From Microbulbifer sp. GL-2 (GTDB lineage: Bacteria; Pseudomonadota; Gammaproteobacteria; Pseudomonadales; Cellvibrionaceae): DNA of 64,000 nt. The translations under genes and the position numbers were made by a program. A model generated the notes under the pieces. The model was not told the DNA's origin. It saw nothing but the letters and a program-made list of their open reading frames with translations, and did not search any database. Positions 27,537 through 35,751 of this stretch are shown here, piece after piece; the stretch's first letter is position 1, and each line of letters begins with the position of its first letter. The DNA lies in the NCBI RefSeq assembly GCF_007183175.1, contig NZ_AP019807.1, positions 4,088,001 to 4,152,000 of the forward strand, read 5' to 3'.

Positions 27537-29246
27537 TTACTTCTCAGTCAACCACATTCCTACAGGTTCGTAGTTGAACTCTTTATAGATCTTCTTTGCA
27601 GCGCTTGGATTATCAGATTTCTTGTCGATGTTATACACCGTCCAGTTCAGCTCACTATGATTGAACTCAATTACCGCATATCCATAGATGTTACTGACGA
27701 AGTCCTTGATATGTGGGTTGTTTAGCTGCACTCCGCCATTTAGCAAGGAGGTAAACACACTACCTACATCAATGCCCTTCTCCACCGTATCGTTCATATT
27801 TGGCGAGGAGATGGAGGGTGTCATCAACTCAACACCTACCAGGTTATCGTAATTCCAGTTGTTGATATTATTGAAGTTTACTTTTAGGTAAGACGTAATA
27901 CTGGAATGCAGATCGCCAGTCAGTACAACAAAGTTATCGATACTGCTGTCCTTGATGCTGGAGAGAATTTTCTCTCGCTCCCACTGGTACCCATCCCAGG
28001 CATCATAATTGGCAAACACCAGTGGACGACCCAATGCAGTACCGGCAAGTTGCGCCAGCAAGGTCTGGTTGCCCCAAACTTTCCAGCGTGCAGATGAATT
28101 CACAATGCCATCAATAAGCCAATCGCGCTGTGTTTTCCCAAGCATAGTTTGGGATTCATTTTCATAGTCAGTACACCAGTAATTTTCCCAGGCGGTGCCG
28201 TCCTTGCAAGGCTCTTTGGTGCGATAGGTACGGCTGTCGGTCATATAGAGATCGACCAGATCACCAAACTGGAAAGAGCGGTAAATCTGCAGGTAATCAA
28301 AAGCGTGGCTGGCTGCCTCATTCACTTTTACCCGCGCAGGCACATACTCAATCCAGGCCTGCTGGGCATCGCGGCGAAGTTGGCGCAACTGATCCGGGTT
28401 ATTATTCCCGGTTTGGTATGGGTGAGATGGTACGCCCAGGGTATCGCGGTCGTAGTCCCAGTAGGCATTGTCCGCAGTTTCGTGATCATCCCAGGTGATG
28501 ATGAACGAGTGCATTTCCATTGCGCGCTGCAGGTTCTTGTCTTTACGGTATTCCTTATAGATATGGCGGTAATCTTCCAGGTTCATCGCCACTGATCCAC
28601 CGGAAGGCAAGGCTAAGGAGTGAACAATGGAATCTTCGAAGCCTTCATACTCCGCATACTCATAGATAAAATCGCCCAGGTGCAACACGCAGTGGACATC
28701 CTCATCCGCCAGGTGGTTGTAGGCGTTGTAATAACCGGTGGTGTAATCCTGACAGGTCACCACTGCCATCTTGATACTTTCCAAGCTGCCAGTTGGCAAC
28801 GTGTGGCAACGACCAGTACGGCTGCAAAGGTTGCCGTACTTAAAGCGGTAGTAGTATCGCTGGTTGGGTGATAAGTAACCTTCCAGGTCAATATTTACCG
28901 TGTAATCACGATCGGCGGTGATGTCATCGGCACTGACCTCAGCACTTAGAATCGGCTGGGTAAACCCTTCATCTAATGCCACATCAATATAGAGAGTTTG
29001 GCCAGATATGTACGCTGCCGGATTGATATGAGTCCAAAGTACAACACCAGTTTGGCTAGGATCTCCAGAGGCAACGGATAGATCAAAGACAAGGCCGTCA
29101 TTATCAATTTCAGAATTGAATGGGCTACTACCAAGATTAAAGCGCGCATAGGTTTCGCTGTTGCTGGCAGCCAAAGAGCGAACGGTAAACGGTGTTAACA
29201 GTGCAAGCCCCATAGCTTGGACAAACGTACGACGAGAGACAGTCAT
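27537..29246 (-). CDS. phoD: PhoD-like alkaline phosphatase/phosphodiesterase, Tat-exported
   Basis: A protein of about 569 residues. The N-terminus MTVSRRTFVQAMGLALL is a twin-arginine signal, so it folds with its metals before export. PhoD motifs are present: VLHLGDFIYEYAEYEG, ITWDDHETADNAYW and VVLTGDLHSS, the Fe/Ca ligands. The N-terminal PhoD_N Ig-like domain (FDLSVASGDPSQTGVVLWTHI) is also there. It releases phosphate from phosphomono- or diesters. I chose the ATG at 29246 (AGGAAG 8 bases upstream); a GTG three codons earlier exists. A palindrome ATGACA-GTAA-TGTCAT lies 135 bases upstream, but I cannot call it a Pho box. Confidence 0.9.
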   Translation of the reverse strand: MTVSRRTFVQAMGLALLTPFTVRSLAASNSETYARFNLGSSPFNSEIDNDGLVFDLSVASGDPSQTGVVLWTHINPAAYISGQTLYIDVALDEGFTQPILSAEVSADDITADRDYTVNIDLEGYLSPNQRYYYRFKYGNLCSRTGRCHTLPTGSLESIKMAVVTCQDYTTGYYNAYNHLADEDVHCVLHLGDFIYEYAEYEGFEDSIVHSLALPSGGSVAMNLEDYRHIYKEYRKDKNLQRAMEMHSFIITWDDHETADNAYWDYDRDTLGVPSHPYQTGNNNPDQLRQLRRDAQQAWIEYVPARVKVNEAASHAFDYLQIYRSFQFGDLVDLYMTDSRTYRTKEPCKDGTAWENYWCTDYENESQTMLGKTQRDWLIDGIVNSSARWKVWGNQTLLAQLAGTALGRPLVFANYDAWDGYQWEREKILSSIKDSSIDNFVVLTGDLHSSITSYLKVNFNNINNWNYDNLVGVELMTPSISSPNMNDTVEKGIDVGSVFTSLLNGGVQLNNPHIKDFVSNIYGYAVIEFNHSELNWTVYNIDKKSDNPSAAKKIYKEFNYEPVGMWLTEK

Positions 29247-30299
29247 AAACCCCACTTCCTGTTAGTTATGAGTTGCAAAATGTGAAAGGGGGCGGATTCT
29301 ATAGAAGAACGTACCAACAAAGAAGATTTGACGGGCTATAAAGTCCGAGCAAACGGATTATCGAAGATGAAAATAATAAAATGACAGTAATGTCATCTTA
29401 TTTAGCCTTAATTGAAAATCACTTACAGATACTAAACCTCTGAAACAGTCACTAACATTAGTTATGCGGTAACGACAGGTACTCCCAGAAAGGAAACAAG
29501 CACTTTAATGCATGGAGAAAACAAATAGTTTTCTTATAAAACTCCAGGAAAATCGATCAAAATTATTAGATTTGAGATACTTCCTTGAAGAGTATGCTCA
29601 TAAATTTTAAGCGTGTTATCACTTAGAAGGCCGTATCTCCAAAGCCAATCAAACGCTTTCTATCGACATAAGGAAACAGTTTCAAGCCGCTGTATTACTG
29701 ATGTTTTCTTTATTGAGCTCAAGCCTGGGAGCTAGAAAAAAGAGTCAATTTAGCCCGCAATTTTTAGAGGGAAATAAAATTTACTCTAAACGACAGCGCA
29801 ACAAATATAGGCGCGGAAATTATCTTATTGGATTTTATTAAGATTGTTTTAATGTCAAAGCTGCGTAGAATTGACAGATATTTATCGATATTTTGGCCGT
29901 AATTGAGTAAGCCCGTATAGGCTAGCGACCGAAAGATCAAGAAACCCAAGAGCTTTCTAAAAACCCATCTCTCCAAGGAGAACGGTAGCGTGACATAAGA
30001 GTAAGTAAAAGGCGCTGACCCAAGGTGCGGACACACCTGGGGCCAGCTAACCAAATTGATAAGCAAGTATCAAAATGGCTCAATGGATAATACGCTAGAA
30101 ACCCGCTCGTCTTCAATAAAGTCGAGTAGATTCAGCAGCTTGGAGTGTGTCCTCAAGCTCTGGGAGCGTTGCGCCCGCCTTTTCTTCTTCTACGCCTACC
30201 GTTCTCGTGCACCTCCTCTCATCTCCTTCAGACGTTACTTCCCAATCTTTCCCACCGCAGAAAGACCACCCATTGTTTAAGTATCAATAGGAAATGAGC
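29247..30299. other. Gene-poor stretch between phoD and csrA
   Basis: About 1 kb of AT-rich DNA. It holds the phoD promoter region with the palindrome at 29381-29396. Frames at 29764-30066 (minus, 100 codons) and 30056-30280 (plus, 74 codons) lack family features, and I leave them uncalled. The second ends 19 bases before csrA and may only be leader DNA. Confidence 0.4.
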
Positions 30300-30464
30300 A
30301 TGTTGATTTTAAAGCGCCGCACTGGAGAAAACTTAAGGATTGGAGCGAATGTCTCGGTCACAGTCTTGGAAGTTCAGGGGAATCAAGTAAAGATAGGAAT
30401 AAACGCCCCTAAATCCCTGCCTGTTCACCGTGAAGAGATTTATAGGCGTATCAAGAAGAAATAG
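30300..30464 (+). CDS. csrA: CsrA-family carbon storage regulator (small paralogue)
   Basis: A 54-residue protein that starts MLILKRRTGENLRIG and contains VTVLEVQGNQVKIGINAP and VHREEIYRRIKK. These are the beta-strand and RNA-contact segments of CsrA/RsmA (Arg in HREEIY). CsrA binds GGA motifs in mRNA leaders and represses translation. I chose the ATG at 30300, which gives the standard MLIL start with AGGA 7 bases upstream; an ATG two codons earlier is too close to it. It differs at many positions from a housekeeping CsrA (Lys5, ENL), so it looks like an accessory copy. It is flanked by decayed transposase DNA, so it may have arrived by transfer. Confidence 0.88.
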   Translation: MLILKRRTGENLRIGANVSVTVLEVQGNQVKIGINAPKSLPVHREEIYRRIKKK

Positions 30465-30481
30465 GAAGTGACCACCTGAGT

Positions 30482-30727
30482 ATGCCTAAAGGGTTGCCCT
30501 TTCAGTTGAATCACCACTCGGAGCTAGTGGACCGGAGTGTAGAGAGTTAGACCCCGGAACCGGGGCCGTATTACCAAAACACACCCCCCACCCTTAAACG
30601 TCTGGGTATTTCATCCAAACAGAGATTATATCTCAATCGGAATTTTGAGAGTCAATTTAAAGGCTTGGTGGGGTCAGTGGAGGTAGTACAACAAGTCTGT
30701 ACCCAGCTCGATACATGCTGGGTATAG
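30482..30727 (+). pseudogene. Remnant of a REP-associated (Y1/RAYT-type) transposase
   Basis: One continuous frame with a single internal TAG (30549-30551). Before the stop: MPKGLPFQLNHHSELVDRSVES; after it: TLKRLGISSKQRLYL and NFESQFKGLVGSVEVV. This is the C-terminal order of RAYT transposases, as I recall the family's GLPFSL..YLELVDW and ILERLG..FE..FKGLVG segments. The N-terminal catalytic HUH part is absent. The internal stop lies beside a CCCCGG-AA-CCGGGG palindrome (30552-30565). Shorter remnants of the same segment occur at 39030 and 45075. Confidence 0.65.
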
Positions 30728-31177
30728 GCATAGGAGATTGTGGGCATTTATTTTCTGCCTCACCCTGCCAATCCCACGTTACTTATCCCTCTAACTGTCA
30801 CCAAAAACCATGAGAGCCAATCTAAAATGCACTCTTTTTATGCGCTTTAAAGTTTAAGTTGATGAGAAAAATATACCGTGTAGGTACCAGCAACATTACT
30901 AGCACCTCACTCTAATCTATGGATGTCCAAAATAATTGTACGCAAGCACCCATAGACTAAGTATTTTACTATTTCAACCTATATACATACCCAAATAGAA
31001 CCTTTTGTTACTTTTTTATACTGGTCCTTTTCCCGATCAAAGCAACCGTAACACTTAGCGTAAAAAACAAACAATCCGTCTGTTATCCATACACAACAAG
31101 CCCAAGTAATGCAAATTATCACAGTCTAAAGTAAAATTTGCATATAAATAAGCTCAACATAAAGTAAAACATGAGGA
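30728..31177. other. AT-rich intergenic stretch
   Basis: About 450 bases with no supportable gene. AT content rises towards 31177, which marks the left edge of the AT-rich two-gene unit that follows. Confidence 0.4.
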
Positions 31178-31189
31178 ATGTGTACACTT

Positions 31190-31726
31190 ATGTATAAAAT
31201 CTTATTCTACATTTTTTTATACTTAGCCAGCCAAGACGGCCTAGCAAAAGAGTTCATCGAGCCATTATCACCAGGTGAGGGTTATGCAGTCTTAGCATTA
31301 GTTATTTCTGGAGAAGTACCTAAATCTGTAAAAATACAAACACCAAAGCTATTTGGGAAAAGCTATTTATTCGAAGATCTTTCTGATGGGAATAACTTTA
31401 AGATAATTAGATTGCCTGCAGGGGAGTACAGATGGACAAAAGTAACCACCAACAGAAACTCTTACTACAAAATCAAGGAGAAAGAATTCAACCTAAACAT
31501 TCAAGAAGGATCAATTAATTATGGAGGACATCTCACCATAAATACTAATTGGCAGTTTGAAACAGCTGAATTTGATTATATCAACAGAACATCTCAAACA
31601 ATAGAAGAACTAGAGAAGTGCTGCCTAACCCTTTTAAACGAATATCCACTTTTATTTACAGAAAGGGCAAAAGATCCGTTTATTAAATTCTACTTTGACT
31701 CCATCCAGTCGAGGCAGACCAAATGA
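31190..31726 (+). CDS. Exported protein of unknown function
   Basis: A protein of about 178 residues with a signal peptide (YKILFYIFLYLASQDGLA). The mature part is beta-rich (GEGYAVLALVISGE, IIRLPAGEYRWTKV) with a C-terminal helix containing a CC pair. Not recognised; the phrase LPAGEYRW suggests a DUF2846-like or carbohydrate-binding sandwich, at low certainty. The ATG at 31178 or the one at 31190 could be used; GAGGA is too close to the first. It overlaps the peptidase gene by 4 bases (ATGA), so the two form an operon and the product may serve the peptidase. Base use is far more AT-rich than in the genes to the left. Confidence 0.6.
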   Translation: MYKILFYIFLYLASQDGLAKEFIEPLSPGEGYAVLALVISGEVPKSVKIQTPKLFGKSYLFEDLSDGNNFKIIRLPAGEYRWTKVTTNRNSYYKIKEKEFNLNIQEGSINYGGHLTINTNWQFETAEFDYINRTSQTIEELEKCCLTLLNEYPLLFTERAKDPFIKFYFDSIQSRQTK

Positions 31727-33674
31727 AAACAATACTATTCATTATTCTTGCTTTATTACCAGGCTTCGCCGTAGCAGACTTAGAAAAAGAAAACAAATCT
31801 ATTCAAAGAAAAACTCTGGAGATCACCAAAAAATTCTTCAAACCAAACAACATTAAAAAATTAAAAATCTCCCCTGACGGAAAAAACATTGCCATAATGA
31901 GCAACTCAGGGACAAAAGCTCAGATCTCATTATTGAACACAAAATCATTTGATGAAACCTTAATTCTTCAACATGCCAACAACGACCCCTTAGCAATTAT
32001 TGACTACAACTGGGTGGATAACAATTCCATCGTTAGCGAGACCTTTACAAAAGGCAAAGGTTGGGATCTTTATTTAAGCGAATTAACCCTAAGTGAATCA
32101 AAAGTAACATCCGTTAAAACCGACCAACTACTTGAAAACACCTTTCTAATTGACCCCCTACCCCAATCAGAAAACAAACTTATAATTGGAAGAAATAGAA
32201 GTGGAAAAGCAAGCCTATATAAAATAGATACATCACAAAAGAATATTTATAGACAACTCAGAAGGGAGTTTAGGCTTAACAGACATGCTCCAGATACATC
32301 ATATTGGCTGACAAACTCGAAAGGACAGATATCCATTGGGTACTCACTCAACGAAGCTAATTCCAAAAATGAAATCTGGGCCAGAAACCACAAAACAAGA
32401 CAATGGGAAGTCGCTTGGGAAGGAGAAGAAGATGTAATTTTCAACCCAGTTCTAATATCTAAAGACAGCAAAATACTATATGTCCTGTCAAATGAAAATG
32501 ATAATTTAGTTAGTTTGTATCGATACAGCATACCAGAAAAAAAATATATAGATAAAATCTACGGACACCCTAACACAGACATCAACTCTGCCATCATAGG
32601 ACCGAACAGAGATGAAATATTAGGGGTTTCATTTATTGAAAATGGATTTATAAAGCATGAATACTTGATGCAAGTAGAAAAGCTCCTAAAAGGAGAGCTA
32701 GAGCTTTCATTAAGAGAATCCAGAGCCTATGTTGTTGATTTAAACCAAGACAAAAGTGTAGCAATTGTGCAGACTTCTAGCTCTACTGATCCTGGAGCTT
32801 TTCATTTGTTTAAGAGACATTCTAATGAATTAATTAAATTCTCATCACAAGCCCCATGGCTCAAAGAGTTTAATCTGTCCGACACCCAAGTGATAAAATC
32901 AAAATCAAGCGATGGGCAAATAATTGAATCATATTTGACATTACCCACCTCTACTAATACAGCTCAACCACCTTTAATTGTGATACCTCATGGAGGCCCA
33001 ATTTCAGTAAGATACACTAGGCATTTTAATACCCACGCTCAACTTCTAGCCACATTAGGTTATGCAGTACTTCAACCTAACTACCGAGGCTCCTCTGGAT
33101 ACGGTAAAGAATTTAAACATCAAGGTTTGCGACAGTGGGGGCGCTTGATCGAAGATGATATCTATTCAAGCATTGAGGAAGTTATCAGTCAAAAGTTGGT
33201 TGACTCAAGTAATATTTGTATCTATGGGATAAGCTATGGAGGATACTCTGCCTTAATCTCTGCTATAAACCGTCCAGATATCTTTAAATGTGCTGCCTCC
33301 TATGCTGGTGTTACCGATTTGCCATTGCTTTTTAGCAATAACGTTTTAACCGGTGATGAGAGACTAAATAACATTATTGAGAGAATCGTTGGGGATCCCC
33401 ATACCGATATCGAAACACTTAAAGAGTACTCTCCTGTTTATCAAGCACACAAGATCAAAATTCCAATATTTATAGCCCAGGGGGGATGGATAAAATTGTT
33501 GACTTAGAGCACTTTAATAGAATGACTAAAATCTTAGATGTGCATAATATTAACTATGACAGTATGTTGTTTGAAGAGGAAGGGCATGGATTCCTCTACC
33601 TTAAAAATGTAGTTTCCTTTTATGCCGAGCTAGACCAGTTTTTTAGAAAATCCCTTAATCTGGAGCCTTTATAG
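31723..33674 (+). pseudogene. S9-family (prolyl oligopeptidase-like) peptidase, frameshifted
   Basis: Signal peptide (MKTILFIILALLPGFAVA), a beta-propeller (KLKISPDGKNIAIMS and similar blades), then the alpha/beta hydrolase with nucleophile elbow GISYGGYS near residue 503. At 33482-33487 a run of six G shifts the frame. The first frame ends at 33507; the rest (DKIVDLEHFNRMTKIL, then EEEGHGF with the catalytic His) continues in the frame open from 33486. One more G would restore AQGGMDKIV. The break separates Ser from the Asp/His of the triad, so the short product should be inactive. A sequencing error or slippage in the G tract is possible. Confidence 0.75.
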
Positions 33675-33777
33675 GGAAAGCTCTAAATATCTTCGATAGC
33701 CTGGTTTATCATCCTGGCTATCAAAGCATAAAATCTCAACATACAACTCATCCCATGAAGTTACTGTTCGAGGACTC

Positions 33778-33864
33778 AACGAGGAGGAGTAGTTGATTAT
33801 CCGCGAGCTGCTGGAAGGGATGGATGTGAAGCACTAGGGCCCACGCTGGATACGTACCGGATAA
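33778..33864 (+). pseudogene. C-terminal remnant of an XRE-type regulator
   Basis: In frame: NEEE, stop, LIIRELLEGMDVKH, stop, GPRWIRTG, stop. It aligns with the tail of the XRE-like frame at 45417-45698 (DEQMVVREVLESLIIKYQSRRWDSG). It is followed directly by the shared hairpin. The HTH part is gone. Confidence 0.5.
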
Positions 33865-33865
33865 C

Positions 33866-33899
33866 AAAAGCCCCAGCAGATTTCTCTGCCGGGGCTTTT
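33866..33899. terminator. Array hairpin, copy A
   Basis: AAAAGCCCC-A-GCAGA / TCTGC-C-GGGGCTTTT, a 15-position stem with one mismatch and a 4-base loop, flanked by A and T runs. Symmetric, so it can end transcripts from either side. Three further copies: 35311, 40121, 46093. Confidence 0.75.
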
Positions 33900-34187
33900 G
33901 TTCGGTTCAGTAAGATTACGATTTGAAGAAAGTCCAAGCTTTCCCTTTTTCGCTTCAGCTTACTTAAAGCGCATTTTCTTGATTATCCGACAACATTGCC
34001 AAAATAATAATAGGCTACCGCCGATAGCTAATTGGATACAGTTCACCAGCAAAAATTTTTCTATTGACGAACATTTAAACCCACCGGCCTTGGTTCCTAA
34101 CATATACTGAGATGCACCTGACAAGACATCAATAATTACGAGAACCGGGCTTACACTAGCAGGCGAGTCAATGAGACGAGCCTGCCC

Positions 34188-34473
34188 ATGCCCAAATACA
34201 TGAACGAGAACCTGGCCGACTTTGGTAAACGCCTGGCGCAGTTGCGCAAGGCTGCCGGCTATACGCAGAAGGAACTGGCGGAAGAGATCGGCGCGACGCG
34301 AAGGGTCATCGCCTATTAAGAGACCGAGAGCGAACACCCGCCGGCCAACCTGCTGGTTGACCTGGCGCAGGCCCTCAAGGTCAGCACGGACGAGATACTC
34401 GGTGTAAAGCCGGTGAAGAAGATCAAGCAGCCGGATTCCAGATTGCTGCGACGGATGCGCCCTGTGGCTCTGT
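34188..34473 (+). pseudogene. XRE-family HTH regulator, stopped and cut by IS6
   Basis: ATG at 34188. The product has a canonical lambda-repressor-type HTH: FGKRLAQLRKAAGYTQKELAEEIG, then RRVIAY, an in-frame TAA, ETESEHPPANLLVDLAQAL and KVSTDEILGVKPVKK. The TAA replaces a codon in the recognition-helix exit. The 3' end is interrupted by the IS6 copy at 34474. Upstream DNA (about 34139-34202) is repeated at 45353-45416, with a GCAGGC/GCCTGC inverted repeat (34159-34185) that may be its operator. Confidence 0.75.
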
Positions 34474-35305
34474 GGCTCTGTCGCAAACTTTCCGTATGGC
34501 TGAAATACACCTATGACCCGGACACAGTTATTCTGCGAGCGCCATAAATTGGCGATAGGCCGGGATATCTTGCTGCCCCAGCTGCCCTTTTCGGATCATA
34601 TGCGCCGTTTCAATCCCATCGAGAGTGGCAGCCGCTGAGTGGAAGGTCTTAAAGCCCATCATAGGCTTGGTTATTCGTTTGATAAACCGGTGGTCCTGTT
34701 CAACGATATTGTTGAGATATTTGACCTGTAGGGTATCGATGAATGAAAGCCAGAAGCCCATCAGAAACAGGTAGATATTGATGTTGGTCAAACCGACCTG
34801 ATTGGCTCCACTTTTATCGATGACCACCTTCTCTGGCAAGCCGTTATTGCCAACGGATTGCGCAAAGAAGCCTGTTGCTGCGGCTTCATCTCAGGTTTCT
34901 GAGAGCATGAAGTCAACGGTTTCACCGGACTTATCGACTGCTCGATACAGGTATACCCACTTGCCCTTAACTTTGATATAGGTCTCATCCATGCGCCAGG
35001 AGGCACCTATCTGGCTCTTCTTCTTTCTGGCCTCTGCGGCAATTTGCGAGGCGTATTTGACCACCCATCGGTTGAGAGTGGCGTGATCAACAGTAACCCC
35101 GCGCTCCTGCATAATCTCTTCCAGATCGCGATGGGAAACTGCATAGCGGACATAGAAGAATACGGCATACAGAATCACATTTTTCGGGTAGTGGGTTCCT
35201 TTAAAGCTGATCAACGGTACAGACCTAAAACTGCAGATTCAGAGCCAGCGCTTATAACTGAGATGCAGGGGCGCCCGCAAGACCGACGAACTTCGCGACA
35301 GAACC
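34474..35305 (-). mobile_element. IS6-family insertion sequence, copy 1 (inactive)
   Basis: 832 bp bounded by imperfect terminal inverted repeats: GGCTCTGTCGCAAACTTT at the left end and its relative GGTTCTGTCGCGAAGTT at the right. It has the same length as copy 2 (39246-40077), in opposite orientation. The 8 bases to the left (GGCTCTGT) do not match those to the right, so no target duplication is visible. It sits between an XRE gene and hairpin B, which suggests IS-driven deletion of the XRE tail. Confidence 0.85.
34528..35214 (-). pseudogene. IS6-family transposase with one nonsense codon
   Basis: The frame matches the intact 228-residue transposase of copy 2, except that a CGA (Arg in SETRDEAA) has become TGA at 34891-34893. 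The DDE residues lie in WRMDETYIKVKG, VVIDKSGAN and NNIVEQDHRF, on both sides of the stop. One transition explains the loss. It may still be moved in trans by copy 2. Confidence 0.85.
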
Positions 35306-35310
35306 TAATA

Positions 35311-35342
35311 AAAGCCCCGGCAGATTACTCTGCCGAGGCTTT
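35311..35342. terminator. Array hairpin, copy B
   Basis: AAAGCCCCGGCAGA / TCTGCCGAGGCTTT, a 14-position stem with one mismatch and loop TTAC. It lies between the IS6 copy and the immunity gene ending at 35432, so it would terminate the minus-strand toxin-immunity transcript. Confidence 0.75.
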
Positions 35343-35431
35343 CATTCGGTTCGGCAAGGTTTTTTATCTACTGCGATTTTATAAAATTTGACAAAAACAT
35401 AATTTTACTCTGCTCTCAATTATTCATCCTA

Positions 35432-35740
35432 TCACTTTCCACTTTTCAACTCTAAAGTACCGACTGTTTCTCTTCCCCGCTTTACTAATAAATTGGGTCG
35501 CTCAGAAACTACGTGTTGCCTGAACTCATCAGACATTATTCGTACTTCAACTTGACGTTCTTCACCCTTAAACCACGGCAAATCACCTAATACGTTAAGC
35601 TCAGCCATCCAGGAAAGGTCTGATTTACCTTCTTCAAGTAGCTCAACTCTGTGCCGAGATACCATAAGCCCATCCGCAGGTATTATATTTGTTTCGGTAT
35701 TCAGCCTTAATGTTCCAATAATTGAATTATGATTACTCAT
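35432..35740 (-). CDS. Candidate immunity protein of orphan cassette 1
   Basis: A protein of about 102 residues with no signal peptide, starting MSNHNSIIGTLRL (ATG at 35740; GAG 8 bases upstream). A GTG overlapping the toxin stop could add five residues. It is beta-rich with ELLEEGKSDLSWMAELNVLGD and ends GTLELKSGK. I do not recognise a family. It directly follows an RHS-type toxin tip on the same strand, the usual place of the cognate immunity gene. A cytoplasmic location suits a toxin with a cytoplasmic target. Hairpin B lies 90 bases downstream. Confidence 0.65.
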   Translation of the reverse strand: MSNHNSIIGTLRLNTETNIIPADGLMVSRHRVELLEEGKSDLSWMAELNVLGDLPWFKGEERQVEVRIMSDEFRQHVVSERPNLLVKRGRETVGTLELKSGK

Positions 35741-35751
35741 AAGTATTCTCG

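Noticed and set aside
29381..29396. Palindrome ATGACA-GTAA-TGTCAT upstream of phoD as a Pho box
   Set aside because: The halves are inverted with the wrong spacing; a Pho box needs two direct CTGTCAT-type repeats 11 bases apart.
29764..30066. 100-codon minus-strand frame
   Set aside because: No recognisable domain or signal peptide and no clear ribosome site; probably chance in AT-rich DNA.
30056..30280. 74-codon frame just before csrA
   Set aside because: Composition is odd (runs of Arg/Phe/Pro), no ribosome site; treated as leader DNA.
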